A stretch of 64,000 bases of DNA, from the NCBI GenBank assembly GCA_026954325.1, contig JAIXKK010000004.1, positions 1-64,000 of the forward strand. The letters run 5' to 3'. Position 1 is the first letter of the stretch. Each line of letters starts with the position of its first letter. This document shows positions 27,041 through 35,332 of this stretch, one piece after another. Origin of the DNA: Bryobacterales bacterium. Its GTDB lineage: Bacteria > Acidobacteriota > Terriglobia > Bryobacterales > Bryobacteraceae. The notes below the pieces were generated by a model that did not search any database, was not told the origin of the DNA, and saw only the letters and a list, made by a program, of their open reading frames with translations. Made by a program: the position numbers and the translations under genes.

Positions 27041-28378
27041 GTGTTCTTGAAAGCTGTCAGGATCTTAGGGATCACCTGTCTGCTGCTAAGCGTTGCGGCG
27101 GCCCAGGAGCAGAAGTCACAGTGGAAGGACCGCGCGGAATTCGACATGTTTCTGGACATGGCCAAAGAGCCGGATCCCAACAAGAAGTTGGAGAAAATCA
27201 AGGCCTGGCAAGCGAAGTATCCCGAGTCCAATTTTAAGAAAGAGGGCTTGACTTTCACCGTCAATGCCTACGCGCAGTTGGGTAAGTTCCCTGAACTCAT
27301 CAGCACGGCGCAGCAAATCCTGGCCATTGACCCGTTGGATGTGACCTCTCTCTACTGGATCACCTCCATGACGCCCAAACTGAACAACACCTCGCCCGAT
27401 GCTCTCGATACCGGCGAGAAAGCCGCCTCCAAACTCGTCGACGATGCCGACAAGGTCTTCGCCGCTGACCGAAAGCCGCCGGGGTCCACCGATGACCAGT
27501 GGAAGAAAGCCCGCGCCGACATGGAGGTTCTCGGCCTCAAGACCCTCGGCTGGGTTGCCATGTCCCGCAAGGATAATGAGAAGGCGGAGGGCATGTTCAA
27601 GAGAGCGCTCGAAAAGAACCCCAATGACGGAGAGATCGCCTATTGGATGTACACCGTCATCCGCGCCATGAAAAAGGCCGAGCGTTCCTCCGACGCGCTG
27701 TTCTATCTCGCCCGCGCCGCCACTCTCCCTCAGGACAAGGGCGGACTCCCGAATGCCAATCGCAAACAGGTGGATGATTTCTTCGTCAAGGCCTACGCCA
27801 GCTACCACGGCCAGGACGACGCCGGGCTCAAGGAGTTGCGGCAGTTGGCCATGGAGAAGGCGATTCCCCCAAGCGGCTTCGTCATCAAGACCGCCGCGCA
27901 GATCGCCTTCGACAAGGAAGAGCAGTTCAAGAAAAGCAACCCTCAACTCGCTTATTGGATGCACCTCAAGAAGGAACTCACGGGCGACAACGGAGAACAG
28001 TTTTTCGATTCGATGAAGGATGCTTTGCTGCCCGGCAAGATTCCTGATACCGAATATGAAAAGCTCAAGGGAAAGATCGTTTCCATGAAGCCCGCCGTGA
28101 ATCCCAAAGAACTGGTTCTGCTCCTCGATACCGATCAAAGCGCCGCAGGTTCCGCCGGTGAAGTCACTCTCAGACTCGACGCGCCCCTCAAGGGCAGGGC
28201 GGAACCCGAAACGGAGGTTCAGTTCAAGGGCGTTGCGAAGGCCTTCACCAAGGATCCCTTCATGTTGACCTTTGAGGTTCAGAAGGACGATGTGGACGGT
28301 TGGCCGGCGCTTGCGGCCCCGACGCCCGCCAAGAAGGCCACGGGTGCCCGGAAGGCGCCCGTCCATCGCAAGAAGTAA
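27041..28378 (+). CDS. Exported TPR-like protein of unknown function
   Basis: A 445-aa protein. GTG at 27041 has GGAGG 5 nt upstream (27031-27035) and gives a Sec signal (LKAVRILGITCLLLSVAAAQ). The rest is helical with repeats of TPR type (TLGWVAMSRKDNEKAEGMF, RALEKNPNDGEIAYWMYTV), a lysine/aspartate-rich surface, and a basic Ala/Pro/Lys tail (PTPAKKATGARKAPVHRKK). Such proteins usually act as periplasmic scaffolds. It is monocistronic, bounded by its own promoter and a strong hairpin, and is likely expressed independently. Confidence 0.7.
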   Translation: MFLKAVRILGITCLLLSVAAAQEQKSQWKDRAEFDMFLDMAKEPDPNKKLEKIKAWQAKYPESNFKKEGLTFTVNAYAQLGKFPELISTAQQILAIDPLDVTSLYWITSMTPKLNNTSPDALDTGEKAASKLVDDADKVFAADRKPPGSTDDQWKKARADMEVLGLKTLGWVAMSRKDNEKAEGMFKRALEKNPNDGEIAYWMYTVIRAMKKAERSSDALFYLARAATLPQDKGGLPNANRKQVDDFFVKAYASYHGQDDAGLKELRQLAMEKAIPPSGFVIKTAAQIAFDKEEQFKKSNPQLAYWMHLKKELTGDNGEQFFDSMKDALLPGKIPDTEYEKLKGKIVSMKPAVNPKELVLLLDTDQSAAGSAGEVTLRLDAPLKGRAEPETEVQFKGVAKAFTKDPFMLTFEVQKDDVDGWPALAAPTPAKKATGARKAPVHRKK

Positions 28379-28391
28379 TCCACTTGAACCA

Positions 28392-28415
28392 GGGCCTCCG
28401 CCAACACGGAGGCCC
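28392..28415. terminator. Bidirectional hairpin terminator
   Basis: A perfect 9-bp stem (GGGCCTCCG / CGGAGGCCC) with loop CCAACA sits 13 bp after the 27041-gene stop and 9 bp from the stop of the convergent SDR gene. Only a weak TTCGTGTCT tail follows on the + strand. Confidence 0.6.
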
Positions 28416-28424
28416 TTCGTGTCT

Positions 28425-29219
28425 CTACTTCATCTGCCAGTGGTCTTTGCGAAATTCCGCCGTCGTTTCGCTCCACAGGCTGTACTTGCACGCCATCTGT
28501 CCTCCATCCACCAGCAAAGCCGCGCCGGTAATAAAACTGGCTGCGGGAGAAGCGAGAAACAGGATCGCATTCGCCACTTCCTCCGGTGATCCGCCCCTCC
28601 CCATCGGGATGTGCCGGAAGTATTCTCGCAGCGCCTCCGGTTGGTCGTAATAGGGCTCCGTGAGCCGCGTATGAATCAATCCTGGGCAGACCGCGTTCAC
28701 TCTCACCCCGTACGGCCCTAATTCATTGGCCGCCGTGTGCAGAATGCCCAGGATTCCTGACTTCGACGCATTGTAGGCAATCAACGACGCCTCCCCGTCA
28801 TACGAGTTCGTCGAAGCGGTCAACACAATGGCCCCTGCCCTTCGCTCCTTCATCCGCCGTGCCGCCGCCTGCACCGTATAAAATGCGCCGGTCAGGTTTA
28901 CATCAAGCATCCGCTTCCACAGTTCCTCGGTTGTATCCTCAATCGCCGCCATGGGAGCAATGCCCGCATTCACCGCCACCACGTCCACTGCTCCCATCTC
29001 CGCGAACGCGCTCTCAATCGATTCGCGCCGCCGCACATCGATCGAAATACCCCGCGCCGCGCCTCCCATCCTCTCCGCCGCCGCCTGTGGGTTCTCTTTC
29101 TCCAGGTCCAATAGGAACACCTTCGCCCCGGCCTCCGCAAAGGCATGCCCGGCCGCATTCCCAATCCCATTTGCTCCGCCTGTCACGGCGACTGTTTTTC
29201 CTGTGAAATTGATCTGCAT
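28425..29219 (-). CDS. SDR-family oxidoreductase
   Basis: A 264-aa classical short-chain dehydrogenase with TGGANGIG (13-20), VNAG in place of NNAG near 84, and the catalytic Y149/K153 (YNASK), followed by the C-terminal FITGAALLVDGG. It oxidises or reduces a hydroxyl on an unknown small substrate. It stands alone between a convergent TPR gene and the divergent tRNA zone; the ~25 residues after the family end (KYSLWSETTAEFRKDHWQMK) are an extension of unknown role. Confidence 0.85.
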   Translation of the reverse strand: MQINFTGKTVAVTGGANGIGNAAGHAFAEAGAKVFLLDLEKENPQAAAERMGGAARGISIDVRRRESIESAFAEMGAVDVVAVNAGIAPMAAIEDTTEELWKRMLDVNLTGAFYTVQAAARRMKERRAGAIVLTASTNSYDGEASLIAYNASKSGILGILHTAANELGPYGVRVNAVCPGLIHTRLTEPYYDQPEALREYFRHIPMGRGGSPEEVANAILFLASPAASFITGAALLVDGGQMACKYSLWSETTAEFRKDHWQMK

Positions 29220-29236
29220 GATAACTCTCGTATGTT
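29209..29236 (+). promoter_or_regulatory. Possible tRNA promoter
   Basis: TTGATC (29209-29214), 16 bp, TATGTT (29231-29236) lies just upstream of the broken tRNA and could drive this locus. The -35 overlaps the start of the divergent SDR gene. The match is only moderate. Confidence 0.3.
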
Positions 29237-29262
29237 ACACTGTGGATTGACCTTGCTGCGGG

Positions 29263-29306
29263 CGGCCCGTAGCTTAGTTGGTTAGAGCGCTACCCTGACA
29301 CGGTCG
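29263..29306 (+). pseudogene. Broken tRNA-Val (GAC), 5' half only
   Basis: The sequence has a 7-nt acceptor strand (CGGCCCG), TA, a complete D-arm (GCTT ... GAGC with AGTTGGTTA loop) and an anticodon stem-loop CTACC-CTGACAC-GGTCG, anticodon GAC at 29297-29299. After GGT the sequence leaves the tRNA pattern: no variable loop, T-arm or 3' acceptor strand (CGGGCCG) follows. It is a tRNA-Val-like gene interrupted at the 3' side of the anticodon stem. Confidence 0.65.
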
Positions 29307-29416
29307 CCGGATCAACGGGTTGCGTGCGCCGGTGTTGGGTTTGCAAAGGTTTACGGGCGTTCGATTTGGACTCCGGGCGGACTCCAAACGGACTTCAGTT
29401 CGTCAGTCAGTTCTTT

Positions 29417-29493
29417 GGGCTCGTAGCTCAGTTGGTTAGAGCGCCTGCTTGACACGCAGGAGGTCGGAAGTTCGAGTCTTCTCGAGCCCACCA
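29417..29493 (+). tRNA. tRNA-Val (GAC)
   Basis: All arms fold: acceptor GGGCTCG/CGAGCCC, D-stem GCTC/GAGC, anticodon stem CCTGC/GCAGG with loop TTGACAC (anticodon GAC at 29451-29453), variable AGGTC, T-stem GGAAG/CTTCT with loop TTCGAGT, discriminator A and encoded CCA. It decodes GUC and GUU valine codons. Confidence 0.95.
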
Positions 29494-29582
29494 TTTCCCC
29501 TCACATCGTTGGAATCCCCCGGTTGCTTCGGAACGGGGCGCATCCACAGCGTGAGCATCCTCTATCCATATAGAGAAATCAT

Positions 29583-29608
29583 TTGTCGTCTGCTCCAGCA
29601 GACAACAA
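29583..29608. terminator. Hairpin downstream of tRNA-Val
   Basis: TTGT-C-GTCTGC, loop TCCA, GCAGAC-A-ACAA forms a 10-bp stem with one C-A mismatch, 90 bp after the tRNA. There is no T-run, so its role as terminator is uncertain. Confidence 0.25.
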
Positions 29609-29702
29609 TCACCACGGCCTGCAACCGTGCGCGTGAAAGCATGCGGGGCGCCAGTCCCAGGTGTGGAGTCCTGGAGTCCGCACGGAGTCCAGACGCCAAA
29701 AA

Positions 29703-29736
29703 GAGGTCGGCGGTTCGAACCCGTCCAGGTCCACCA
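29703..29736 (+). pseudogene. Orphan tRNA 3' half
   Basis: A variable segment (AGGTC), a complete T-arm (GGCGG-TTCGAAC-CCGTC) and a 3' acceptor strand CAGGTCC with A and CCA are present. The 5' acceptor strand that should pair (GGACCTG) and D- and anticodon arms are not found upstream; the region before it is the right arm of the inverted repeat. It does not pair with the broken tRNA at 29263 either. Confidence 0.6.
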
Positions 29737-29759
29737 AAGCCTTGTATGGGCGTCCTTCC

Positions 29760-30746
29760 CTACTGGGGCTTCCGTTTCCGCTGTTGCTCCGTCGCGGCGA
29801 AGATCTCCTCCACTGTCTTGTTGCCGAGGACAGCGTCGGCCATGTTGCGGTGAGCTTTCATGCTGAACATGGGCTCGCACAACATGTCGCGCTTCATGTC
29901 TGCGTAGTTCGGGCGGCCGCGCGGCACGATCCGGTCAAATTCCTCTTCGAAGCCCGCCCAGCCGCGTTTCAGGAAGGCCTCGAGGATACGGGAATAGTTT
30001 TCCGATCCTACAGTCTTCGGCCCCGGTATCGGCGGCAGATCCTCCACCAGCGCCAACAGCCTGACCGTCAGCGGATCAGCCGGAGGGTTTACGAACGAGT
30101 GCAGGAACCAAGGGATTGTCTCCTCCTCATCATCCTTCTCGTTTCGAAGATTTTCGATGTGGCCGAGTTCATTGTGGGCGATCTCGCTGTCCGGATCCAG
30201 GTCCAGGGATCGCCGTAATGCGTCCTCGGCTTCGTCCAGGCGCTCCAGGTCGACGAGTTGAACGCCCTGCCCGCGCAGCGCCCGGGCGATCTGGGATGAC
30301 GGCGCCCAATCCCGAACCGCAACTGCGCGGACGTAGCAATCGAACGCCTCCCGGTGGCTGTTCAAGCGGCCGAGAACGTATCCTTTCTCGTTCCATAACT
30401 CGGGATGATCGGGCTCGAGTTCGAGCCCGCGGTCGAGGCAGAAGAGCGCGTGCTCAAACCGTCCTTGCTTGCTCGCCACAACAGCCAGTTGATACCACGC
30501 TCTGGAATACGAGCCTTCGACCCAAACGATTGACTTGGTTAACCGATTCATGCCGATCACGCGGTGGCCGTGAGCGAGAAACTCCTCCTGATCCCAAAAG
30601 GCGATTCTCACAAACCGCTTATCCTCCTGCCGCGGCGTCCAACCGGCGGGCATCGCCTGGATCGCCGCATCCAGCAGGACTTGGGCTTCGGCATATCGGC
30701 CTTTGATGATCAACTGGTCCGCGAGGCGGTTGAAACTCGGCTTCAT
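29760..30746 (-). CDS. TPR-repeat protein
   Basis: A 328-aa soluble protein with tetratricopeptide repeats (LIIKGRYAEAQVLLDAAIQ; ASKQGRFEHALFCLDRGLEL; LGRLNSHREAFDCYVRAV; LVDLERLDEAEDALRRSLDL) in residues ~10-215 and an acidic linker (NEKDDEEETIPW), then a helical C-terminal domain of ~100 residues that I do not recognise. No signal peptide, so probably a cytoplasmic adaptor. ATG at 30746 was preferred to the far upstream start at 30830 because residues before it carry no repeat pattern. It lies directly downstream of the tRNA debris, on the other strand. Confidence 0.65.
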   Translation of the reverse strand: MKPSFNRLADQLIIKGRYAEAQVLLDAAIQAMPAGWTPRQEDKRFVRIAFWDQEEFLAHGHRVIGMNRLTKSIVWVEGSYSRAWYQLAVVASKQGRFEHALFCLDRGLELEPDHPELWNEKGYVLGRLNSHREAFDCYVRAVAVRDWAPSSQIARALRGQGVQLVDLERLDEAEDALRRSLDLDPDSEIAHNELGHIENLRNEKDDEEETIPWFLHSFVNPPADPLTVRLLALVEDLPPIPGPKTVGSENYSRILEAFLKRGWAGFEEEFDRIVPRGRPNYADMKRDMLCEPMFSMKAHRNMADAVLGNKTVEEIFAATEQQRKRKPQ

Positions 30747-31066
30747 GACGCACTCATTATCGCGCCGGGCAGAGTTCGTTGCAGCCGCGCGGAGTTGTTG
30801 AATGGTGGTATTCCGGATTCGGGGTTCCACTCTATCGCCGCTACATTCTCACTCAGGAACCCGGCCATGGTTCCCTTTCCGCGCGGCGGACAGACCATCT
30901 TCGCCCAGCAAACTCCGCGGGGAGGCGCCGCCCACGGAGTTTCGAATCGGTAGCATCAACCTGCAGTGCGCGTAACAGGCGGCATCAAGGAGCCGCGATT
31001 CCTGGTATCTTGGAAAACTGGCACTGCGCGAAGCATGGCCGGCAGAAAGCAACTGGCTGAGCGAAA
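30747..31066. other. 320-bp intergenic region
   Basis: Divergent upstream region of the TPR gene and the amidohydrolase gene. I see no gene. It holds a GC-rich dyad with 8-bp outer arms AAACTCCG/CGGAGTTT (30909-30941) enclosing a second GC-rich palindrome, which may be a terminator remnant or operator. Confidence 0.4.
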
Positions 31067-31896
31067 ATGAACCGGCGAGCATTTCTTGGGAGTCTCGGCG
31101 CGGCCGCGTACGCGGAGATGCAGGGCGTGAAGGTCATTGACGCCCATGCCCACCTCCATCATCACGGCAACCCGAACTGGAGCGACGAAGACCGCAAACT
31201 GATCGACGCCGCGGACAAGCTCGGCATCGATCAACTCTGCTGCTCCATCCTGCCTCCGGAACGGCCGACGAAGATGGAGAGCTTTCGGGATTGTAACCGC
31301 TGGCTGGCGGAAGCCATCCGGCGCTTCCCGGGCAGGATTCGGGGCTACTGTTTCGTCAATCCCGGCTACACGAAGGAGGCGCGCGAGGAGATCCGGCGGT
31401 ATGTCGAGGAGCACGGCTTTGCCGGTGTGAAGCTCTATAACGATTACCGCGCCAACGAGCCCGTCGTGTTCCCGATCGTCGAACTGGCGATTGAGTTGAA
31501 GGTCCCTATTCTGCACCATGCGGGCATGTGAGCTGGTTACCCTCGGCGCAGCCTCGCATCAGCGATGCCGGCCATTTCGCCGAACTGGCGCGGCGCTACC
31601 CGGAGGTGATGTTGATCTGCGCGCACGTCTGCGGCGGCGGGGATTGGGAGTGGACCATCAAGACGCTGCGCGACGCCCCGTCCGTATTTCTCGATACCAG
31701 CGGGAGCGTAGTTGATGAAGGCGTGGTGGAGATGGCGGTCCGCACTTTGGGCGCCGAGCGGCTGCTGTTTGCCTGCGACATGTCTCTCACCGCCAGCGTG
31801 GGGCGCATCCGCGGCGCTGACATCAGCGAGGCCGATAGAAAGAAGATTCTCGGCGCCAACATGCAGCGTATTCTCAGCCGGAGGGGCAGCCGGTGA
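31067..31896 (+). pseudogene. Tat-signal amidohydrolase (amidohydrolase_2 family), one frameshift
   Basis: ATG at 31067 starts a twin-arginine-like signal (MNRRAFLGSLGAAAYAEM), then the metal-binding DAHAHLHHHG, and a TIM-barrel up to VPILHHAGM, where a TGA follows. The next frame from 31528 continues VSWLPSAQPRISDAGHFAEL, CAHVCGGGDWEW and FACDMSLTASVG to a stop at 31896. One base added near 31526 gives HHAGHVSW and rejoins them, with the metal ligand HH/H and final D in place. So either a recent pseudogene or a one-base sequence error. The next amidohydrolase overlaps its end (GTGA), supporting a functional pair originally. Confidence 0.75.
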
Positions 31897-32666
31897 TTGA
31901 CGTAAACGCCTATCTTGGCCATTTCGCCTTCCGGCAGCTTCGTCACAACACGGCCGGCGGCCTGTTGCGGTTCATGGACCGCAAGCGCATCGAACGCGCG
32001 CTGGTGTCGAGCGCCGCCTCCATCACCTATCGCAATGCGCACGCGGGCAATGAGGAGGTGGCCGCCGAAATCAAGAGCCACCGGGACAGGCTTATCGGCT
32101 GCGCCGTGCTCAACCCGGGCTACGCGGGCTGGCGGGATGACCTCAAGACCTGTCATGAAGAGTTCGGAATGAAAGCGCTGCGCCTCTATCCACGGTGGCA
32201 CAACTACAAACTCACGGATGCCCCATGCCTGGATCTGGTTCACAAGGCAGCCGAGCGCGGGCTGGCGGTGACCATTCCCATGAGAGTGGAAGATCGCCGG
32301 CAGCAGAGCTGGCTGGTGGACATACCGGATGTCAATCACGACGAGGCCGCGGCGCTCATCAAAGCCGTTCCGCGGGCATCGTTCATACTGATGAGCGGCT
32401 CCGGTTTCGCGGGTTCCATACTGGGCCGGAAGAACAACGGGCTGCCTGCGAACTACGCCATCGACATTTCACTGTTGACCGCGGAATTGAATAACGAGAT
32501 CGGCCAACTACGGTCGAATCTGGGTGAAGAGCGAGTGGTTTTCGGGACCGGCATGCCGTTCCATTACGCGGATCCGGCGCTCACCAAGCTCGAGATCCTG
32601 GATGCGAGCGAGGCGGTAAAGGAGAAGATCCGCCGGGGCAATGCCCGCCGCATCTTGAAGCTCTGA
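31893..32666 (+). CDS. Amidohydrolase-family protein lacking the HxH motif
   Basis: A 257-aa TIM-barrel protein of the amidohydrolase_2 type. It starts at GTG 31893 overlapping the previous stop. The first strand reads VIDVNAYLGHFAFRQ, where metal-dependent members have D-H-H, so the first metal-binding histidine pair is missing; MKALRLYPRWHNYKL and FGTGMPFHYADPALTKLEI match the rest of the fold. Such degenerate members often pair with an active paralogue; here the partner is the gene immediately upstream. Function is probably hydrolysis or decarboxylation of a small carboxylic substrate, or a non-catalytic partner role. Confidence 0.7.
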   Translation: MIDVNAYLGHFAFRQLRHNTAGGLLRFMDRKRIERALVSSAASITYRNAHAGNEEVAAEIKSHRDRLIGCAVLNPGYAGWRDDLKTCHEEFGMKALRLYPRWHNYKLTDAPCLDLVHKAAERGLAVTIPMRVEDRRQQSWLVDIPDVNHDEAAALIKAVPRASFILMSGSGFAGSILGRKNNGLPANYAIDISLLTAELNNEIGQLRSNLGEERVVFGTGMPFHYADPALTKLEILDASEAVKEKIRRGNARRILKL

Positions 32667-32720
32667 TCGCGCGTCCTCGCGCCGCGCTTCAGTATACTGG
32701 CTGCGGTAAGGAACGCGCCC

Positions 32721-34760
32721 ATGCAACTTCTTCGCATTCTGCTCTGTTCTCTCTTCCTGCTCGCCGCGCCCATGCCGAAAAGAGCGGAGCACACCAACAC
32801 CATCGGAATACGGTTCGCGCGGGTGGAGCGCGGTTCCTTTGTCATGGGCTTCGGCGGCGAGCCGTTACCCACGGAAACGGGACGCAACGCCTGGCGCGCC
32901 GGCGGCGATTTCGACGAGCGGCCGGCGCACAAGGTGAGAATCTCCCGCGCCTTCTACATGGGAGCTTTCGAGGTGACCAACGCGCAGTACGAGCAGTTCG
33001 ATCCCGGCCATCGCGCCCTGCGGGGCAAGCTTGGCTTTTCGAAGGACGACAACGAAGCGGTGGTCTTCGTGAGCTGGCACGACGCCATCCGCTTCTGCCA
33101 CTGGCTTTCGAAGAAGGAAGATCTGCCGTACCGCCTGCCGACGGAGGCAGAGTGGGAATACGCCGCGCGTGCCGGTACTACCTCGCATTACTTTACCGGC
33201 GACACTCTACCCGCGCCTTTTCTAAAGAATGCGACCCAGAGCCGCTATCCACCGCCGGAACCCGTGCCCACCCTAGTGGGCCGGACTCCGCCAAATCCGT
33301 GGAAGCTGTACGACATGCACGGCAATGTCGAAGAATGGGTGAACGATTGGTACGGGCCGTATGAAGCCGGCGAGCAGGTGGATCCCGCCGGGCGGGCCTC
33401 CGGCGACTTCCGTGTCACGCGCGGCGGCAGCCATTCCACCGAAGCCTATTACCTGCGTTCCGGGAACCGCATGGGAACGCTGCCGGACGACAAACACGGG
33501 CTCATCGGGTTTCGCGTGGTCCTCGGTCCTGCCCCGCGATCAAAGGCATTGCCCGCGGCGGCGCGGCCGCTGAATCAGACGGGCGTGAACCAGAGTGTTC
33601 CCGATTTCACGCATGGGCCCGATCCCTCGATGCCTTACTTCCATGGCCCGCGCAAGTACGTGAAAATTCCGCCGGGTTCCTACGGCCCGATGTTCTCCAC
33701 GCACAATCACGATCCCGCCCTCATCGAATGCCCGAACGGCGACCTGCTGGCCATCTGGTACAGTTGCGTCACGGAACCTGGCCGGGAACTCGCCCTGCTC
33801 GCCAGCCGCCTCCGGTATGGAAAGGAGGAGTGGGATGAGGCCTCGCCCTTCTGGGATACGCCCGACCGGAATGACCATGCGCCGGCCATGTGGTACGACG
33901 GCAAGAAAACCATCTACCACTTCGGCGGATTATCCGCGGCGGCCACCTACCGCGCGAATCTGGCGCTCATCATGCGCACCTCCACGGACAGCGGCGCCAC
34001 GTGGTCCGCGGCAAAGCTGATCGGGCCGGAGCATGCCGAGCGGCACATGCCTGTTCAGTCGGTGTTCCGCGCCGCTGATGGTTCCATCGTCCTTACTTCG
34101 GACGCGAATCCCGGATCGACGGTGATCCTCAGCCGCGACAATGGGAGCACGTGGGAAGATGCCGGAGGACGCATCGCGGGGATCCATGCCGGCGTCGTGC
34201 AGTTGAAGGATGGCCGCCTGATGGCGCTCGGCCGGGGCGATGACATTAACGGGTTCATGCCGAAGAGCATCTCCACTGACATGGGTAGGACCTGGACGTA
34301 TTCAGCGAGCCCATTTCAAGCTATCCGCAGCAGGCAGCGAGCGGTTCTGATGCGCCTGCGCGAAGGTCCGCTCCTGTTCATCTCCTTCTGCGGCGCGCAA
34401 ACACAGCCCGGAAAACAGGACATGATGATAACGGACGCATCGGGCAAACAGCGTCCTGTGTCGGGCATATATGCGGCGCTTTCCTTCGATGAAGGGGAGA
34501 CGTGGCCAACCCGGCGTCTGATTTCCGACGACGGCCCCGGACGCGAAGTGGAGACAACCGACGCGGGCGCCTTCACCATGAGCGCGAGCAGCGCCGAGCC
34601 GTGGGGCTATATGGCCATCTGCCAGAGTAAGAACGGCGTGGTTCACTTGATCACCAGCAAGAACCACTATTCGTTCAATCTGGCGTGGCTGAAGCAGGCG
34701 CCTCCCGCTCTTCGCGGAGGATTCGAGTCCGGGGTGGGGAGCCACCGCTCGGGTCGTTGA
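32721..34760 (+). CDS. Exported formylglycine-generating-enzyme-like / sialidase-like fusion protein
   Basis: A 679-aa protein with a Sec signal (LLRILLCSLFLLAAPMP). Residues ~30-275 form an FGE-sulfatase (SUMF1-like) domain: FVMG, AFYMGAFEVTNAQYEQF, VSWHDAIRFCHWLSKK, LPTEAEWEYAARAGT, MHGNVEEWVNDWYG, RVTRGGSH. Residues ~310-660 are a sialidase/BNR beta-propeller with four Asp-boxes (STDSGATW, SRDNGSTW, STDMGRTW, SFDEGETW). FGE-like domains in bacteria often have no sulfatase-activating role and bind or modify carbohydrates. The order suggests a secreted carbohydrate-active protein. The TATACT at 32693-32698 may be its -10 element. Confidence 0.8.
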   Translation: MQLLRILLCSLFLLAAPMPKRAEHTNTIGIRFARVERGSFVMGFGGEPLPTETGRNAWRAGGDFDERPAHKVRISRAFYMGAFEVTNAQYEQFDPGHRALRGKLGFSKDDNEAVVFVSWHDAIRFCHWLSKKEDLPYRLPTEAEWEYAARAGTTSHYFTGDTLPAPFLKNATQSRYPPPEPVPTLVGRTPPNPWKLYDMHGNVEEWVNDWYGPYEAGEQVDPAGRASGDFRVTRGGSHSTEAYYLRSGNRMGTLPDDKHGLIGFRVVLGPAPRSKALPAAARPLNQTGVNQSVPDFTHGPDPSMPYFHGPRKYVKIPPGSYGPMFSTHNHDPALIECPNGDLLAIWYSCVTEPGRELALLASRLRYGKEEWDEASPFWDTPDRNDHAPAMWYDGKKTIYHFGGLSAAATYRANLALIMRTSTDSGATWSAAKLIGPEHAERHMPVQSVFRAADGSIVLTSDANPGSTVILSRDNGSTWEDAGGRIAGIHAGVVQLKDGRLMALGRGDDINGFMPKSISTDMGRTWTYSASPFQAIRSRQRAVLMRLREGPLLFISFCGAQTQPGKQDMMITDASGKQRPVSGIYAALSFDEGETWPTRRLISDDGPGREVETTDAGAFTMSASSAEPWGYMAICQSKNGVVHLITSKNHYSFNLAWLKQAPPALRGGFESGVGSHRSGR

Positions 34761-34783
34761 TTTTATCCCTCCGAGTTGCAGCC

Positions 34784-34819
34784 GTTGTGACAGATGGAAA
34801 TGGCCATAGCGTTGTGACA
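34784..34819. repeat. Direct repeat upstream of hicBA
   Basis: GTTGTGACA occurs at 34784-34792 and 34811-34819, 27 bp apart, 70-105 bp before the antitoxin start. Toxin-antitoxin operons are normally autoregulated, so this may be an operator or part of the promoter. No inverted symmetry is seen. Confidence 0.3.
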
Positions 34820-34888
34820 ATACCGACCGCGTCTACGAAGGTCGAAGGCGGTTTAGCACAGTAGGCATCGCGGTGATAAGATTGAGGC

Positions 34889-35137
34889 GTGGAGAAGTCG
34901 ACGTTATCCAACGTTTACGAGATTCGGGCGCAGTGGGACAGCGAAGCTGGCGTCTGGGTGGCCGAAAGTGAAGATGTCCCCGGCCTTGTTGCTGAAGCCG
35001 ACTCGCCTAACGTTCTGGTTCGCAAGCTGAGAACGCTTATTCCCGAATTGTTGGAGCTGAACGGCGCCGCCGGTGACCGGACTGCGAGTTTCCACGTTCT
35101 GTATCAACACGAAGATAGCGGCATTCTCACGTTCTGA
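34889..35137 (+). CDS. HicB-like (DUF1902-type) antitoxin
   Basis: An 82-aa protein with the HicB partial RNase-H-like fold: EIRAQWDSEAGVWVAESEDVPGLVAEADS, then LVRKLRTLIPELLELN. It lacks the C-terminal helix-turn-helix or ribbon-helix-helix DNA-binding part of longer HicB proteins, as in DUF1902 members. It neutralises the following toxin. GTG at 34889; the stop overlaps the toxin ATG by one base (TGATG). Confidence 0.8.
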   Translation: MEKSTLSNVYEIRAQWDSEAGVWVAESEDVPGLVAEADSPNVLVRKLRTLIPELLELNGAAGDRTASFHVLYQHEDSGILTF

Positions 35138-35331
35138 TGGCCAGTTACACACCGAGCGTGAAGAATATTCTTCTTGCGCATGGTTGTCACTTCGAGCGGC
35201 CAGGAAAAGGTGATCACGAAATCTGGTACAGTCCCATCACGCAACGACGGTTTCCCGTGGATGGGAAAATCTTGTCCAGGCACACAGCCAATGCCGTGCT
35301 AAGACAAGCTGGAATCCTGAAGCAATTTTGA
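35137..35331 (+). CDS. hicA: HicA-type mRNA interferase toxin
   Basis: A 64-aa double-stranded-RNA-binding-fold RNase. The N-terminus KNILLAHGCHFERPGKGDHE has the catalytic H27 in GDHEIW and is followed by FPVDGKILSRHTANAVLRQAGI, the characteristic HicA C-terminus. It cleaves mRNA or tmRNA when free of antitoxin. Directly coupled to the HicB-like antitoxin upstream, which precedes it (antitoxin-toxin order). Confidence 0.85.
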   Translation: MASYTPSVKNILLAHGCHFERPGKGDHEIWYSPITQRRFPVDGKILSRHTANAVLRQAGILKQF

Positions 35332-35332
35332 C

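Larger units (their letters stand above)
29368..29690. repeat. Inverted repeat arms flanking tRNA-Val
   Basis: Left arm 29368-29396 has three GGACTCC-type heptamers (the third is GGACTTC) spaced by 4 nt; right arm 29665-29690 has three GGAGTCC heptamers. The right arm reverse-complemented reads GGACTCC-GTGC-GGACTCC-A-GGACTCC against GGACTCC-GGGC-GGACTCC-AAAC-GGACTTC on the left. The arms enclose the intact tRNA-Val and a ~170-bp spacer. Confidence 0.6.

Noticed and set aside
29428..29880. 150-aa ORF antisense to the tRNA genes (GSNRRP, REDSNFRPP)
   Set aside because: These peptides are typical spurious translations opposite tRNA T-arms.
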